Source of the DNA: Nanosynbacter sp.
GTDB taxonomy: Bacteria; Patescibacteriota; Saccharimonadia; Saccharimonadales; Saccharimonadaceae
DNA: 22,047 bases
NCBI GenBank assembly: GCA_015257605.1
Contig: JABZJV010000007.1
Span: 1 to 22,047, forward strand
Direction of reading: 5' to 3'
In this document: positions 7,941 to 13,890 of the stretch, one piece after another
Position numbering within the stretch: position 1 is the stretch's first letter
How the letters are laid out: each line of letters begins with the position of its first letter
Notes under the pieces: generated by a model
Seen by the model: only the letters and a program-made list of their open reading frames with translations
Database searches by the model: none
What the model was told of the DNA's origin: nothing
Translations under genes and position numbers: made by a program

Positions 7941-8383
7941 TGAAGCGCGTATTTTTGGCTTTAGCAGCGGTTATAACAGGTACAGTTTTCTTCTCTGCGG
8001 CTGTCCCGTCGGCAGCTTATGCGGCTGATGCGTCGTGCGATGCTTATGTCTTTGCTATGCCTGCTTGGTATAATGGCATGATGACTAAGGGGTCTAGCGG
8101 CGACTGCGAGTTTGAAGGCCTGAAATCGGCTAGCGAGCCTGATAAAATTGATTTTAGCCGCACTGGGTTCAAGATCGGCGCTAATGTTGTACGCTGTCTC
8201 TTGATAGCGTCTACGTATGTAGCTATATTCTTCTTGATCAAGGGCGGTATTGCCTATATGTATAGTACTGGCTCGCCAGAAGGCGTCGCTGGCGCTAAAA
8301 AGACGGTACAGAACGCGCTGATAGGTTTCGTGATTGCTATGCTCGCCGTGCAAATTGTTAATGTCATAGGAGACATTATATGA
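7940..8383 (+). CDS. VirB2-like pilin-type membrane protein 2
   Basis: 147 aa from the ATG at 7940, which overlaps the preceding stop (TAATG) and has a GGAGGG Shine-Dalgarno at about 7923. The reading frame is open upstream to 7910, but that would place coding sequence before the signal peptide. The signal peptide MKRVFLALAAVITG...AAYA (1-29) is followed by an exported segment with two Cys (in ASCDAY and GDCEFE), then two helices (about 80-103 and 120-143) around a loop MYSTGSPEGVAGAKKTVQNA. It has the family layout but is divergent in sequence. It overlaps the next gene by ATGA, so translation is probably coupled. Confidence 0.7.
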   Translation: MKRVFLALAAVITGTVFFSAAVPSAAYAADASCDAYVFAMPAWYNGMMTKGSSGDCEFEGLKSASEPDKIDFSRTGFKIGANVVRCLLIASTYVAIFFLIKGGIAYMYSTGSPEGVAGAKKTVQNALIGFVIAMLAVQIVNVIGDII

Positions 8384-8676
8384 TCTGGCAAACGATTGTT
8401 CTTGCTGCGCGCAAGATTGATGCGAACAGTATTCTTTATTTCCCGACCAAGACAGATAATGATGCTTTGCCAGGCATAATCAGGTTGGCGTATTTCTGGG
8501 CAACGGTTATTGCAGTTATTGTGCTGGTGATTGCCGGGTTTATTTATGCCACGTCGCAAGGCGACCCTAGCAAGGTGGCTCAGGCTAAAAATGCTATGTT
8601 ATATACTGTTGTTGGTCTAGTGGTTGTTTACATGTCGGCAGCAATAATAATGTTCGTGAACGGAGCGTTTTTCTAA
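8380..8676 (+). CDS. VirB2-like pilin-type membrane protein 3 (short, no signal peptide)
   Basis: 98 aa. The start overlaps the upstream stop (ATGA). Unlike its neighbours it lacks a clear cleavable signal peptide; the N-terminus (MIWQTIVLAARKIDANS) is only weakly amphipathic. Two helices (about 36-55 and 73-95) flank the family loop YATSQGDPSKVAQAKNAMLY. There are no cysteines. It may insert directly in the membrane without processing, so it could be a channel rather than a pilus subunit; that is an inference. Confidence 0.68.
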   Translation: MIWQTIVLAARKIDANSILYFPTKTDNDALPGIIRLAYFWATVIAVIVLVIAGFIYATSQGDPSKVAQAKNAMLYTVVGLVVVYMSAAIIMFVNGAFF

Positions 8677-8678
8677 TT

Positions 8679-9071
8679 ATGCGTAGAATAGCCGTGTTAG
8701 CAGTTGTGATTACTGGAATTGTGTCGCTGGTAGCGATGGTGGTAATGCCAACAGCGGTCCAGGCGGCTCAATTGCATGGTGCCTGCGACAGTGGCACTTA
8801 CGACAAAGAGGATTGCGATCTCATCAAGCACAATGAAATTGATAATACGCATACGACGATTTCCACGCCGATTAGTTGGGCATTTTGGTTGTTGGCGGCA
8901 ATATCAGTAATTATGATTATCGTTGGCGGTATTCGTTATATTACTTCGCAGGGCAATCAGCAGCAATTGCAATCGGCCAAGAATACTGTCTTGTATGCGG
9001 TTGTCGGGCTAGTGGTGGCGATAGCTGCTAGGGCAATTGTAATGCTGGTTGTTGATAGTTTTTATAGCTAG
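8679..9071 (+). CDS. VirB2-like pilin-type membrane protein 4
   Basis: 130 aa, starting two bases after the previous stop. The signal peptide (1-29, ending AVQAAQ) is followed by a CX9C pair (in GACDSG and KEDCDL), then two helices (about 64-85 and 104-126) with the loop RYITSQGNQQQLQSAKNTVLYA. The Arg in AIAARAIVM within the second helix is unusual; the sister genes have AYA there. Function as for the family. Confidence 0.72.
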   Translation: MRRIAVLAVVITGIVSLVAMVVMPTAVQAAQLHGACDSGTYDKEDCDLIKHNEIDNTHTTISTPISWAFWLLAAISVIMIIVGGIRYITSQGNQQQLQSAKNTVLYAVVGLVVAIAARAIVMLVVDSFYS

Positions 9072-9083
9072 AAAGGAGCAATT

Positions 9084-9464
9084 ATGAAAAAAAATATAAT
9101 AATGGTAGTGTTGGCTTTAGTACTGAGCGTATCAACGCTGTTTTTTGCTGGCACACCAGTCCAGGCTGCGTCGTGCGGTAGCGCCAAGCAATGCATAACT
9201 GATGGTCTGACGGCGTCAGGTACCAGTACTACTCCTAACAGTTTCAGCTCGGTATTGACGACAGTCACCAATATACTCTTGTTTCTGATGGGTGCCGTAT
9301 CGGTGATTATGATTATCATTGGCGGGTTTCGCTACGTCACTTCGCAGGGCGACCAGACGCAGATGCAGTCGGCCAAGAATACTATTTTGTATGCCGTTAT
9401 TGGCGTAGTAGTGTCGATAGCTGCTTATGCGATTGTTAGTTTTGTCGTTACTCAGTTTATCTAA
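9084..9464 (+). CDS. VirB2-like pilin-type membrane protein 5
   Basis: 126 aa with a good Shine-Dalgarno (AAGGAG, about 9072-9077). The signal peptide (1-29, ending PVQAAS) is followed by a CX5C pair (CGSAKQC), a Ser/Thr-rich stretch, and two helices (about 60-82 and 100-124) around RYVTSQGDQTQMQSAKNTIL. This is the family consensus form. Its core DNA (9291-9388) is nearly identical to the next gene, implying recent duplication or gene conversion. Confidence 0.75.
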   Translation: MKKNIIMVVLALVLSVSTLFFAGTPVQAASCGSAKQCITDGLTASGTSTTPNSFSSVLTTVTNILLFLMGAVSVIMIIIGGFRYVTSQGDQTQMQSAKNTILYAVIGVVVSIAAYAIVSFVVTQFI

Positions 9465-9496
9465 AATTCCCTAACCCAATTATTCACCAAATGTTG

Positions 9497-9502
9497 TATA
9501 AT
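9497..9502 (+). promoter_or_regulatory. -10 box before pilin-like gene 6
   Basis: TATAAT in the 81-bp gap before 9546, with a weak -35 region. With the AAGGA Shine-Dalgarno near 9534, it suggests that the last gene of the cluster also has its own transcript with a leader of roughly 40 nt. Confidence 0.45.
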
Positions 9503-9545
9503 AATCTGTATAAGATCAATAAATCATACAGAAAGGATCGACCGT

Positions 9546-10010
9546 ATGAGAATTAAACTAAATAAAGATAGTATCGTCGGTTTGCTAGCGGTGCCAGCAC
9601 TGGCGCTATCGGTGGCAGGCGTGATGTTTCAGGCGGCGCCGGCATTTGCTGCGCCAGCGAAATCCTCGAGTAGTCTTAGTGGGGAGAAACCATTAAATAT
9701 ATCAGGCGGGGCTGGAGCTGCCAAAGGTGATGATCAATCAGCTTGTCTTTTTGGCAATGAAAATGGTTGTGACCAGGGACAGACGCCGATTTTCCGCATT
9801 GTCACCAACGTTTTGCTATTTATCATCGGTGCCGTATCGGTGATTATGCTGATCATTGGTGGTTTTCGCTACGTCACCTCGCAGGGCGACCAGACGCAGG
9901 TGCAGTCGGCCAAGAATACTATTTTATACTCGATAGTTGGTATTGTGGTGGCGATTCTAGCCTATGCGGCGGTCAACTTCGTGATTTCCAGCTTTGTTAA
10001 GTCGGAATAA
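9546..10010 (+). CDS. VirB2-like pilin-type membrane protein 6
   Basis: 154 aa. The signal peptide (about 1-36, ending PAFAAPA) is followed by a Ser/Gly/Lys-rich exported segment, a CX7C pair (CLFGNENGC), and two helices (about 84-106 and 124-148) with RYVTSQGDQTQVQSAKNTIL. It is the closest match to gene 5 and to the detached copy at 11579-12019. It is the last gene of the cluster, with a separate promoter candidate, a Shine-Dalgarno and a strong terminator, which may allow higher expression as expected for a main pilin subunit. That role is an inference. Confidence 0.75.
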   Translation: MRIKLNKDSIVGLLAVPALALSVAGVMFQAAPAFAAPAKSSSSLSGEKPLNISGGAGAAKGDDQSACLFGNENGCDQGQTPIFRIVTNVLLFIIGAVSVIMLIIGGFRYVTSQGDQTQVQSAKNTILYSIVGIVVAILAYAAVNFVISSFVKSE

Positions 10011-10031
10011 TATCTGCTGCTTTCAAAGCAT

Positions 10032-10066
10032 AATAACCGCGCTTGAATTGGCGCGGTTATTTTATA
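10032..10066 (+). terminator. Rho-independent terminator of the pilin-like cluster
   Basis: Perfect 11-bp stem aataaccgcgc / gcgcggttatt with loop ttgaattg, followed by a short T-rich stretch, 22 nt after the stop at 10010. Confidence 0.85.
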
Positions 10067-10117
10067 TGTTTCGCTTTCTCCCGCCAGCACGCTAGTTTTT
10101 TGGTTTATGCAACAAAA

Positions 10118-10143
10118 AACCCGCTTGCGCTTGCTCGCGGGTT
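10118..10143 (-). terminator. Terminator of hsp20
   Basis: 7-bp stem aacccgc / gcgggtt around a 12-nt loop. Read on the minus strand it is followed by a run of six T, 22 nt beyond the stop at 10166. On the plus strand it is followed by attttat, so it may also back up the terminator of the pilin-like cluster. Confidence 0.75.
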
Positions 10144-10165
10144 ATTTTATCTAATTTTCCCTGCT

Positions 10166-10648
10166 CTATTGGATAGCGATCTTTTTGGCTTGCTCTTGCT
10201 TAACTTTGGTGAAGCTAATAGTTAGGACGCCATCCTTGAGTACTGCCGAAACCTCGTCTTCTTTAACAGCTACTGGCAATGCTAGCGTGCGGCTAAACTC
10301 GCCCCAATAGCATTCTTGGATATGCCAGCGCGAAACGGCGGTGTCATCGCCACTCGATAGAGTACCGCTGATGGTCAATATGCTGTCAGAGATACTAACA
10401 TCGAGATCTTCTTTGTTGACACCGGCGGTACGAGCCTTAATTACTAGCAATTCGTCAGTCTCGTAGACGTCAACGGCTAGCTGGCCTGGAAAGTCTTCTT
10501 CCTGCTCTTGCCAGGCACTATCATCGGTCTGCTGCTGAGGTGCCGCTGCGGCTGGCGAGTTATTATCATTCGTTAAACTGTCATCGTTGAGAAATGCTGC
10601 AGCCAGCTCGTCTCCGATCAACAGATCGTCATCTTGTTTACGTGCCAT
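10166..10648 (-). CDS. hsp20: Small heat-shock protein, Hsp20/alpha-crystallin family
   Basis: 160 aa, within the usual range. An acidic, disordered N-terminus (about 1-55, rich in Asp, Ala and Gln) precedes the alpha-crystallin domain (about 56-150): LAVDVYETDELLVIKARTAG, then the conserved late strand DGVLTISFTK. The C-terminus KKIAIQ supplies an IxI/V-like motif used for oligomer contacts. The family holds unfolding proteins in an ATP-independent manner in the cytoplasm. A strong Shine-Dalgarno (GGAGG) lies just before the ATG. No CIRCE or other heat-shock operator was seen. Its promoter overlaps that of the divergent comF gene. Confidence 0.92.
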   Translation of the reverse strand: MARKQDDDLLIGDELAAAFLNDDSLTNDNNSPAAAAPQQQTDDSAWQEQEEDFPGQLAVDVYETDELLVIKARTAGVNKEDLDVSISDSILTISGTLSSGDDTAVSRWHIQECYWGEFSRTLALPVAVKEDEVSAVLKDGVLTISFTKVKQEQAKKIAIQ

Positions 10649-10694
10649 TGATGTCCTCCACTATTCTCGTTGGCTGATTGAAATTTATACTATC

Positions 10695-10723
10695 ATTATA
10701 GACTATGCATAGCGTATAATCAA
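10695..10723 (-). promoter_or_regulatory. hsp20 promoter
   Basis: Minus strand -35 TTGATT (10723-10718), 17-bp spacer, -10 TATAAT (10700-10695). It is a housekeeping-type promoter; leader about 40 nt. Confidence 0.75.
10715..10720 (+). promoter_or_regulatory. Candidate -10 box of comF
   Basis: TATAAT on the plus strand, 34 bp before the comF start, sharing bases with the -35 box of hsp20 on the other strand. The -35 is poor, so this is only a candidate. Confidence 0.4.
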
Positions 10724-10754
10724 CTGTATAAACCATAAGAGTGTAAAAAACACA

Positions 10755-11429
10755 ATGATGATTTCCCTGTTCGATATACTAGCGCCCCACTACTGTTGTT
10801 ATTGCGGTGAAATCGGCAGGATTATTTGTGACAATTGTAAAAATAACATCATCTTGCGAGCCTCGCGGCGGTGCTTGCTGTGCACAAAAACTATTCGTAA
10901 TTCCAGCGGTTTATGCCGTCGCTGCCAGCTGAGAGCGCCTTTTGAAAATGCTTGGTATGTTGGCGAACGAAGCGGTGCTTTGAAGCTGTTGATTGGTGCT
11001 TATAAATTCGAACGAGTTGGCGGTGCTTATCGCGAGATTGTTGATTTGCTAGATACGCGCGTATCAAAATTGCCTGCCGAGACAATTGTGGTGCCAGTGC
11101 CGACGATTGCGTCGCATGTTCGCCAGCGCGGTTTCGATCACGCAGCGAGGTTAGCCAAGGAGCTTGCTAGGCGCCGAAAGCTCCCCTATCGTACGATACT
11201 GCATCGACGAACCTCATCAGTCCAGCATACTGCCGATAAGAGCAAGCGCTGGCAGCAAGCGAAGCAGGCTTTTGTTTGCGACAGCTCAGAGGCTGCTAGC
11301 TGTTTGTTGATCGATGATATTTACACTACTGGAGCGACATTGCATTATGCTGCCAAAGCTCTACTGGATAGCGGATTCGAAAAGGTGTCGGTAGCAGTAG
11401 TAGCGCGGCAGCCTACCCAGGGTAGCTAA
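10755..11429 (+). CDS. comF: ComF family protein (zinc fingers plus phosphoribosyltransferase fold)
   Basis: 224 aa, a typical ComFC length. Two zinc-finger-like modules are visible: C14/C15-C17 with C25-C28, and C40-C43 with C54-C57. The rest is a type I phosphoribosyltransferase fold, with VVPVP and RQRGFDHAARLA (about 106-125) and the PRPP-loop-like LLIDDIYTTGATL (about 184-196). ComFC is a cytosolic protein needed for natural transformation in several bacteria, thought to act on incoming single-stranded DNA. A competence role is plausible here because CPR bacteria depend on scavenged nucleotides and DNA, but no other competence gene is in the window. An alternative start (the second Met) is equally possible. 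Confidence 0.9.
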   Translation: MMISLFDILAPHYCCYCGEIGRIICDNCKNNIILRASRRCLLCTKTIRNSSGLCRRCQLRAPFENAWYVGERSGALKLLIGAYKFERVGGAYREIVDLLDTRVSKLPAETIVVPVPTIASHVRQRGFDHAARLAKELARRRKLPYRTILHRRTSSVQHTADKSKRWQQAKQAFVCDSSEAASCLLIDDIYTTGATLHYAAKALLDSGFEKVSVAVVARQPTQGS

Positions 11430-11433
11430 TCTC

Positions 11434-11442
11434 TGATATAAT
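11434..11442 (+). promoter_or_regulatory. Extended -10 box of tRNA-Ser(UGA)
   Basis: TGA-TATAAT ends 9 bp before the first base of the tRNA and lies right after the comF stop. The -35 is weak. Confidence 0.6.
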
Positions 11443-11451
11443 GGGTTCGCT

Positions 11452-11541
<90 letters not shown>

Positions 11542-11578
11542 AAAATGCCTTATTTACTTTTATAAAAATGAAATTATT

Positions 11579-12019
11579 TTAGCGGCTGGAGGCGCCATAG
11601 CCGCCAGTAGTAGTACCGCTGCCGCCAATACCGCTACCTGATGGGCTAGGTATAAAATTGCCGATGACGAAATTAACGGCCGCGTAGGCCAGAATTGCCA
11701 CGATTATACCGACTAGCGCATAAAGGATGGTGTTTTTGGCTGATTGAACTTTCGAGGCGTCGCCGCCAGATACGATATATTTTAGTCCGCCGATGATGAG
11801 CATGATTACAGCAACAGCGCCAACGATGAATAGCAAGACGCTGCTCACTCGTGAAAATACGCCAGACTCGCCGAATAAGGTGGTTGGCTGGTCGGCGCCG
11901 CGCGCCGAACTAGCGCCGTCCGCAATTGAGCCGATAGCCGCTACCGGCAGCGGCGACAGCGCAGCAATGGCGATGGTAATTGAAGCTAGGATTCTAATGA
12001 TAATATTAGTGCTTTTCAT
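11579..12019 (-). CDS. VirB2-like pilin-type membrane protein 7 (detached copy)
   Basis: 146 aa. The signal peptide (about 1-28, ending PVAAIG) is followed by two helices (about 60-80 and 98-122) around KYIVSGGDASKVQSAKNTIL, closely matching pilin-like genes 5 and 6. It differs in having no cysteine pair and a Gly/Ser/Thr-rich C-terminal tail (SGSGIGGSGTTTGG). It lies on the opposite strand about 1.6 kb from the main cluster, between two tRNA-Ser genes. A Shine-Dalgarno-like AGAAGGA is about 14 nt before the ATG, which is rather far. No clear terminator is seen between its stop and the convergent tRNA. It is likely a specialised or duplicated subunit of the same apparatus. Confidence 0.75.
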   Translation of the reverse strand: MKSTNIIIRILASITIAIAALSPLPVAAIGSIADGASSARGADQPTTLFGESGVFSRVSSVLLFIVGAVAVIMLIIGGLKYIVSGGDASKVQSAKNTILYALVGIIVAILAYAAVNFVIGNFIPSPSGSGIGGSGTTTGGYGASSR

Positions 12020-12047
12020 AATGATTTTTGAAGTCCTTCTAGTTATT

Positions 12048-12053
12048 AGTATA
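12048..12053 (-). promoter_or_regulatory. Candidate -10 of pilin-like gene 7
   Basis: Minus strand TATACT, 28 bp upstream of the ATG at 12019 and just before the Shine-Dalgarno. No good -35 was found. Confidence 0.35.
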
Positions 12054-12142
12054 CATGGTTATCATCAAAAATCTATGCAGCAATGGTAAAATATGCTAAA
12101 CTGGTAGCGATTGGAGCTTTACTATTGGTGATAGCTTCGTTC

Positions 12143-12235
12143 GGAGGAGTACCCAAGTGGCTGAAGGGGACGGTTTGCTAAATCGTTAGTACGGGGAGAC
12201 CTGTAGCGGGAGTTCGAATCTCCCCTCCTCCGCCA
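12143..12235 (+). tRNA. tRNA-Ser (anticodon GCU)
   Basis: Acceptor GGAGGAG/CTCCTCC, discriminator G, encoded CCA (12233-12235), long variable arm and T-loop TTCGAAT. The anticodon loop TTGCTAA on stem ACGGT/ATCGT (one G-U pair) gives GCT at 12177-12179, reading AGC and AGU. Confidence 0.95.
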
Positions 12236-12242
12236 AGAAAAG

Positions 12243-12271
12243 TAGAGGCCGTTTGTTGTCCTCTATTTTTT
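12243..12271 (+). terminator. Terminator of tRNA-Ser(GCU)
   Basis: 6-bp stem tagagg / cctcta with an 11-nt loop followed by six T, starting 8 nt after the tRNA. Confidence 0.75.
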
Positions 12272-12290
12272 GTGGTAATCACTGCAGCCA

Positions 12291-12299
12291 TGATATAAT
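12291..12299 (+). promoter_or_regulatory. Extended -10 promoter of the 12306 gene
   Basis: TGA-TATAAT ends 6 nt before the ATG at 12306, so transcription is expected to start at or next to the A of the start codon. A possible -35 TTGTGG (12270-12275) lies 18 bp upstream. No Shine-Dalgarno is present. Confidence 0.7.
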
Positions 12300-12305
12300 G
12301 CGGTT

Positions 12306-12998
12306 ATGCAAGACGACTCATCGCAAGATTGGCAAAAACCAGCAGAGACAGCTTCTGGGGCGCCTTTTCAAGCGGCTGTTTCAGAAGCAGAGTTAAATAC
12401 GAGTGCAGAATCAATCCAGCCAGCTTCAGTTGATGCCGAGGCGGCAGATTCATCTGCTCCAACTGATCTTAATTCAGTAGAGGACAATGCTCCAACATTT
12501 GGCGATGATGCAACGCCAGCGGTCGAGCCTGACGATAGCGAAATTCTTGTGCGCTGGCAAGGTCCAGAGCATCTCTATAGCGAGCGTTCAATGATGTGGT
12601 ATGCAGCTTTGGCGCTAGCGACGCTCATAATGATGGCGATTGCTTATTTTGCGTTTAATTCGCTGACATTCACCATTTTGTTGCCAGTGATGGCGGTGGC
12701 GCTGGGCGTGTACGCGCATCGGCCGCCAGAGATTATTGATTATACCTTGACCCGCAAGGGTCTGTATGTTCGCGACCGGCTAATGCTGTATGATCAGTTT
12801 AAATCGTTTGATGTTGTCACTATCAATAATGTTCATCATATTGCGTTAATTCCGCGCAAGCGCTTCCAATTAGGGCAGAATATTTACTTTCCTGAGGAAT
12901 CAGGCGAGAAAATCGTTGACATGCTAGCGGCGCGCCTGCCGATGAAAGAGGTCAAGCCAGATTTTATCGACCGGATATTAGCCAAGCTTCACTTGTGA
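12306..12998 (+). CDS. Membrane protein with disordered acidic N-terminus and PH-like C-terminal region; function unknown
   Basis: 230 aa, family not recognised with certainty. Residues 1 to about 80 are Ser/Ala/Asp/Glu-rich and probably disordered, with no signal peptide. Two adjacent membrane helices (about 100-118 and 122-138) form a hairpin, so both ends should be cytoplasmic. The C-terminal part (about 143-230) has alternating beta-type strands (IIDYTLTRKGLYVRDRLMLY, FDVVTI, HHIALIPRKRF) and a final amphipathic helix, resembling small bacterial membrane proteins with a PH-like domain. It is predicted to be leaderless. It sits alone between tRNA genes, and the tRNA-Arg promoter starts within its last codons. 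Confidence 0.6.
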   Translation: MQDDSSQDWQKPAETASGAPFQAAVSEAELNTSAESIQPASVDAEAADSSAPTDLNSVEDNAPTFGDDATPAVEPDDSEILVRWQGPEHLYSERSMMWYAALALATLIMMAIAYFAFNSLTFTILLPVMAVALGVYAHRPPEIIDYTLTRKGLYVRDRLMLYDQFKSFDVVTINNVHHIALIPRKRFQLGQNIYFPEESGEKIVDMLAARLPMKEVKPDFIDRILAKLHL

Positions 12999-13021
12999 AA
13001 AGTGTTTGAGTATGCTATTAT
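12993..13021 (+). promoter_or_regulatory. Promoter of tRNA-Arg
   Basis: -35 TTGTGA (12993-12998, overlapping the last codons of the preceding gene), 17-bp spacer, extended -10 TGC-TATTAT (13013-13021), 10 bp before the tRNA. Confidence 0.6.
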
Positions 13022-13031
13022 CAGCTAGTTA

Positions 13032-13108
13032 GCACCCGTAGCTCAGCTGGATAGAGCGTTGGTTTGCGGTACCAGAGGTCGTGCGTTCGAATCGCGCCGG
13101 GTGTACCA
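13032..13108 (+). tRNA. tRNA-Arg (anticodon GCG)
   Basis: 77 nt including encoded CCA (13106-13108). Acceptor GCACCCG/CGGGTGT (first pair G-U), D-arm GCTC/GAGC, T-arm GTGCG/CGCGC with loop TTCGAAT, 5-nt variable loop. The anticodon loop TTGCGGT on stem TTGGT/ACCAG gives GCG at 13066-13068, reading CGC and CGU. Most bacteria use ACG (edited to ICG) here, so a genomic G at position 34 is unusual. Confidence 0.92.
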
Positions 13109-13157
13109 CGTGTTTTTATACGAGCCTGGATCGGATGGTTCGTGTCTGATGATTGAG

Positions 13158-13186
13158 AGCGGCTGCCCCGCTGGGCGGGCGCTTTT
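13158..13186 (+). terminator. Terminator of tRNA-Arg
   Basis: GC-rich 11-bp hairpin agcggctgccc / gggcgggcgct with one mismatch and one G-U pair, 4-nt loop, followed by TTTT. It lies about 50 nt after the tRNA. Confidence 0.65.
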
Positions 13187-13236
13187 CGTTTGGCAGACAG
13201 TTGCTATGCTGCTGATGTTTGTGATTAAATAGAAGT

Positions 13237-13659
13237 ATGACTAATGAGGAATTATCCAATCAGATACAAAAACTGAGTGATATCGTTGCCAATTTGGCGA
13301 AAACGATGAACGAACGGTTTGAGCAAATCGACAGACGCTTTGCTCAGATTGATAGGCGCTTTGAGCAGATAGACAAGCACTTTGAGCAAATTGATGAACA
13401 GCTCGCCGATATTCGCAACGACCATAAAACGTTGGTTGATATCGTGAAAGATATGGATTTACGAATGGATAAGGGCTTCAATGAGCTAAAAGCTGAAGAC
13501 GGCAAAATTCATGCCGAGATTGCTAGTCTGCGACTTGAACTTTACCACGAATCTGGCAGCCGCGAGCTGGTGGACGATACTTTGTATGGTTCGTTGGACA
13601 AGCGCTTGCGCCGACTAGAAGCAAAGTTTCCTGATTTGGCGTCGAGCCAAGCGGTGTGA
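13237..13659 (+). CDS. Coiled-coil protein with FEQIDRR heptad repeats; function unknown
   Basis: 140 aa, hydrophilic, no signal peptide or membrane helix. Nearly the whole chain should be helical. Residues 28-55 are four tandem heptads, FEQIDRR, FAQIDRR, FEQIDKH and FEQIDEQ, flanked by further heptad-like sequence (LADIRNDHKTLVDIVKDMDLR). The C-terminus (LYGSLDKRLRRLEAKF) is also helical. Such proteins normally form parallel coiled-coil bundles in the cytoplasm; no specific function can be given. No Shine-Dalgarno is evident (aaatagaagt before the ATG). The stop lies 4 bp from the convergent tRNA-Ser(GGA). Confidence 0.65.
   Translation: MTNEELSNQIQKLSDIVANLAKTMNERFEQIDRRFAQIDRRFEQIDKHFEQIDEQLADIRNDHKTLVDIVKDMDLRMDKGFNELKAEDGKIHAEIASLRLELYHESGSRELVDDTLYGSLDKRLRRLEAKFPDLASSQAV
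13318..13401 (+). repeat. Four 21-bp tandem repeats coding the heptads
   Basis: Four in-frame copies of a 21-bp unit beginning tttgagcaaat or tttgctcagat (13318, 13339, 13360, 13381). Copies differ mostly at third positions, which shows selection on the protein rather than a fresh DNA expansion. Confidence 0.85.
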
Positions 13660-13663
13660 TATT

Positions 13664-13753
13664 TGGCGGAGAGACAGGGATTCGAACCCTGGGTACGATT
13701 GCTCACACACACGCGTTCCAGGCGTGCACCTTCAACCACTCGGTCACCTCTCC
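13664..13753 (-). tRNA. tRNA-Ser (anticodon GGA)
   Basis: Read on the minus strand: acceptor GGAGAGG/TCTCTCC, discriminator G, encoded CCA (13666-13664), long variable arm and T-loop TTCGAAT. The anticodon loop CTGGAAC on stem CACGC/GCGTG gives GGA (13719-13717), reading UCC and UCU. Confidence 0.95.
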
Positions 13754-13852
13754 TTCGCTTACAATTCTACCAGAAAACGCCAGAAATATGAATTGCGCTT
13801 TACTCTGCGTCCGACTAATTAAAAATGTAGTATTTTACACAATCTTCATCGG

Positions 13853-13882
13853 TTGATTTATTAAACGTCACTTGTCTATAAT
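13853..13882 (+). promoter_or_regulatory. Promoter of the ABC transporter operon
   Basis: -35 TTGATT (13853-13858), 18-bp spacer, -10 TATAAT (13877-13882). The ATG at 13891 begins 8 nt after the -10 box, and there is no Shine-Dalgarno, so the mRNA is predicted leaderless or nearly so. Confidence 0.75.
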
Positions 13883-13890
13883 AGATTAAT

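Noticed and set aside
8254..9319. Minus-strand open frames opposite the pilin-like cluster
   Set aside because: The plus-strand genes overlap in classic coupled fashion and have signal peptides and helices; the antisense frames show none of this.
13318..13401. Possible short CRISPR-like array
   Set aside because: The 21-bp units are directly adjacent without spacers and code in-frame heptads, so this is a protein repeat.
13542..13739. Open frame on the minus strand across the tRNA-Ser(GGA) gene
   Set aside because: It runs through a well-folded tRNA and the coiled-coil gene in antisense; no start signals were seen.
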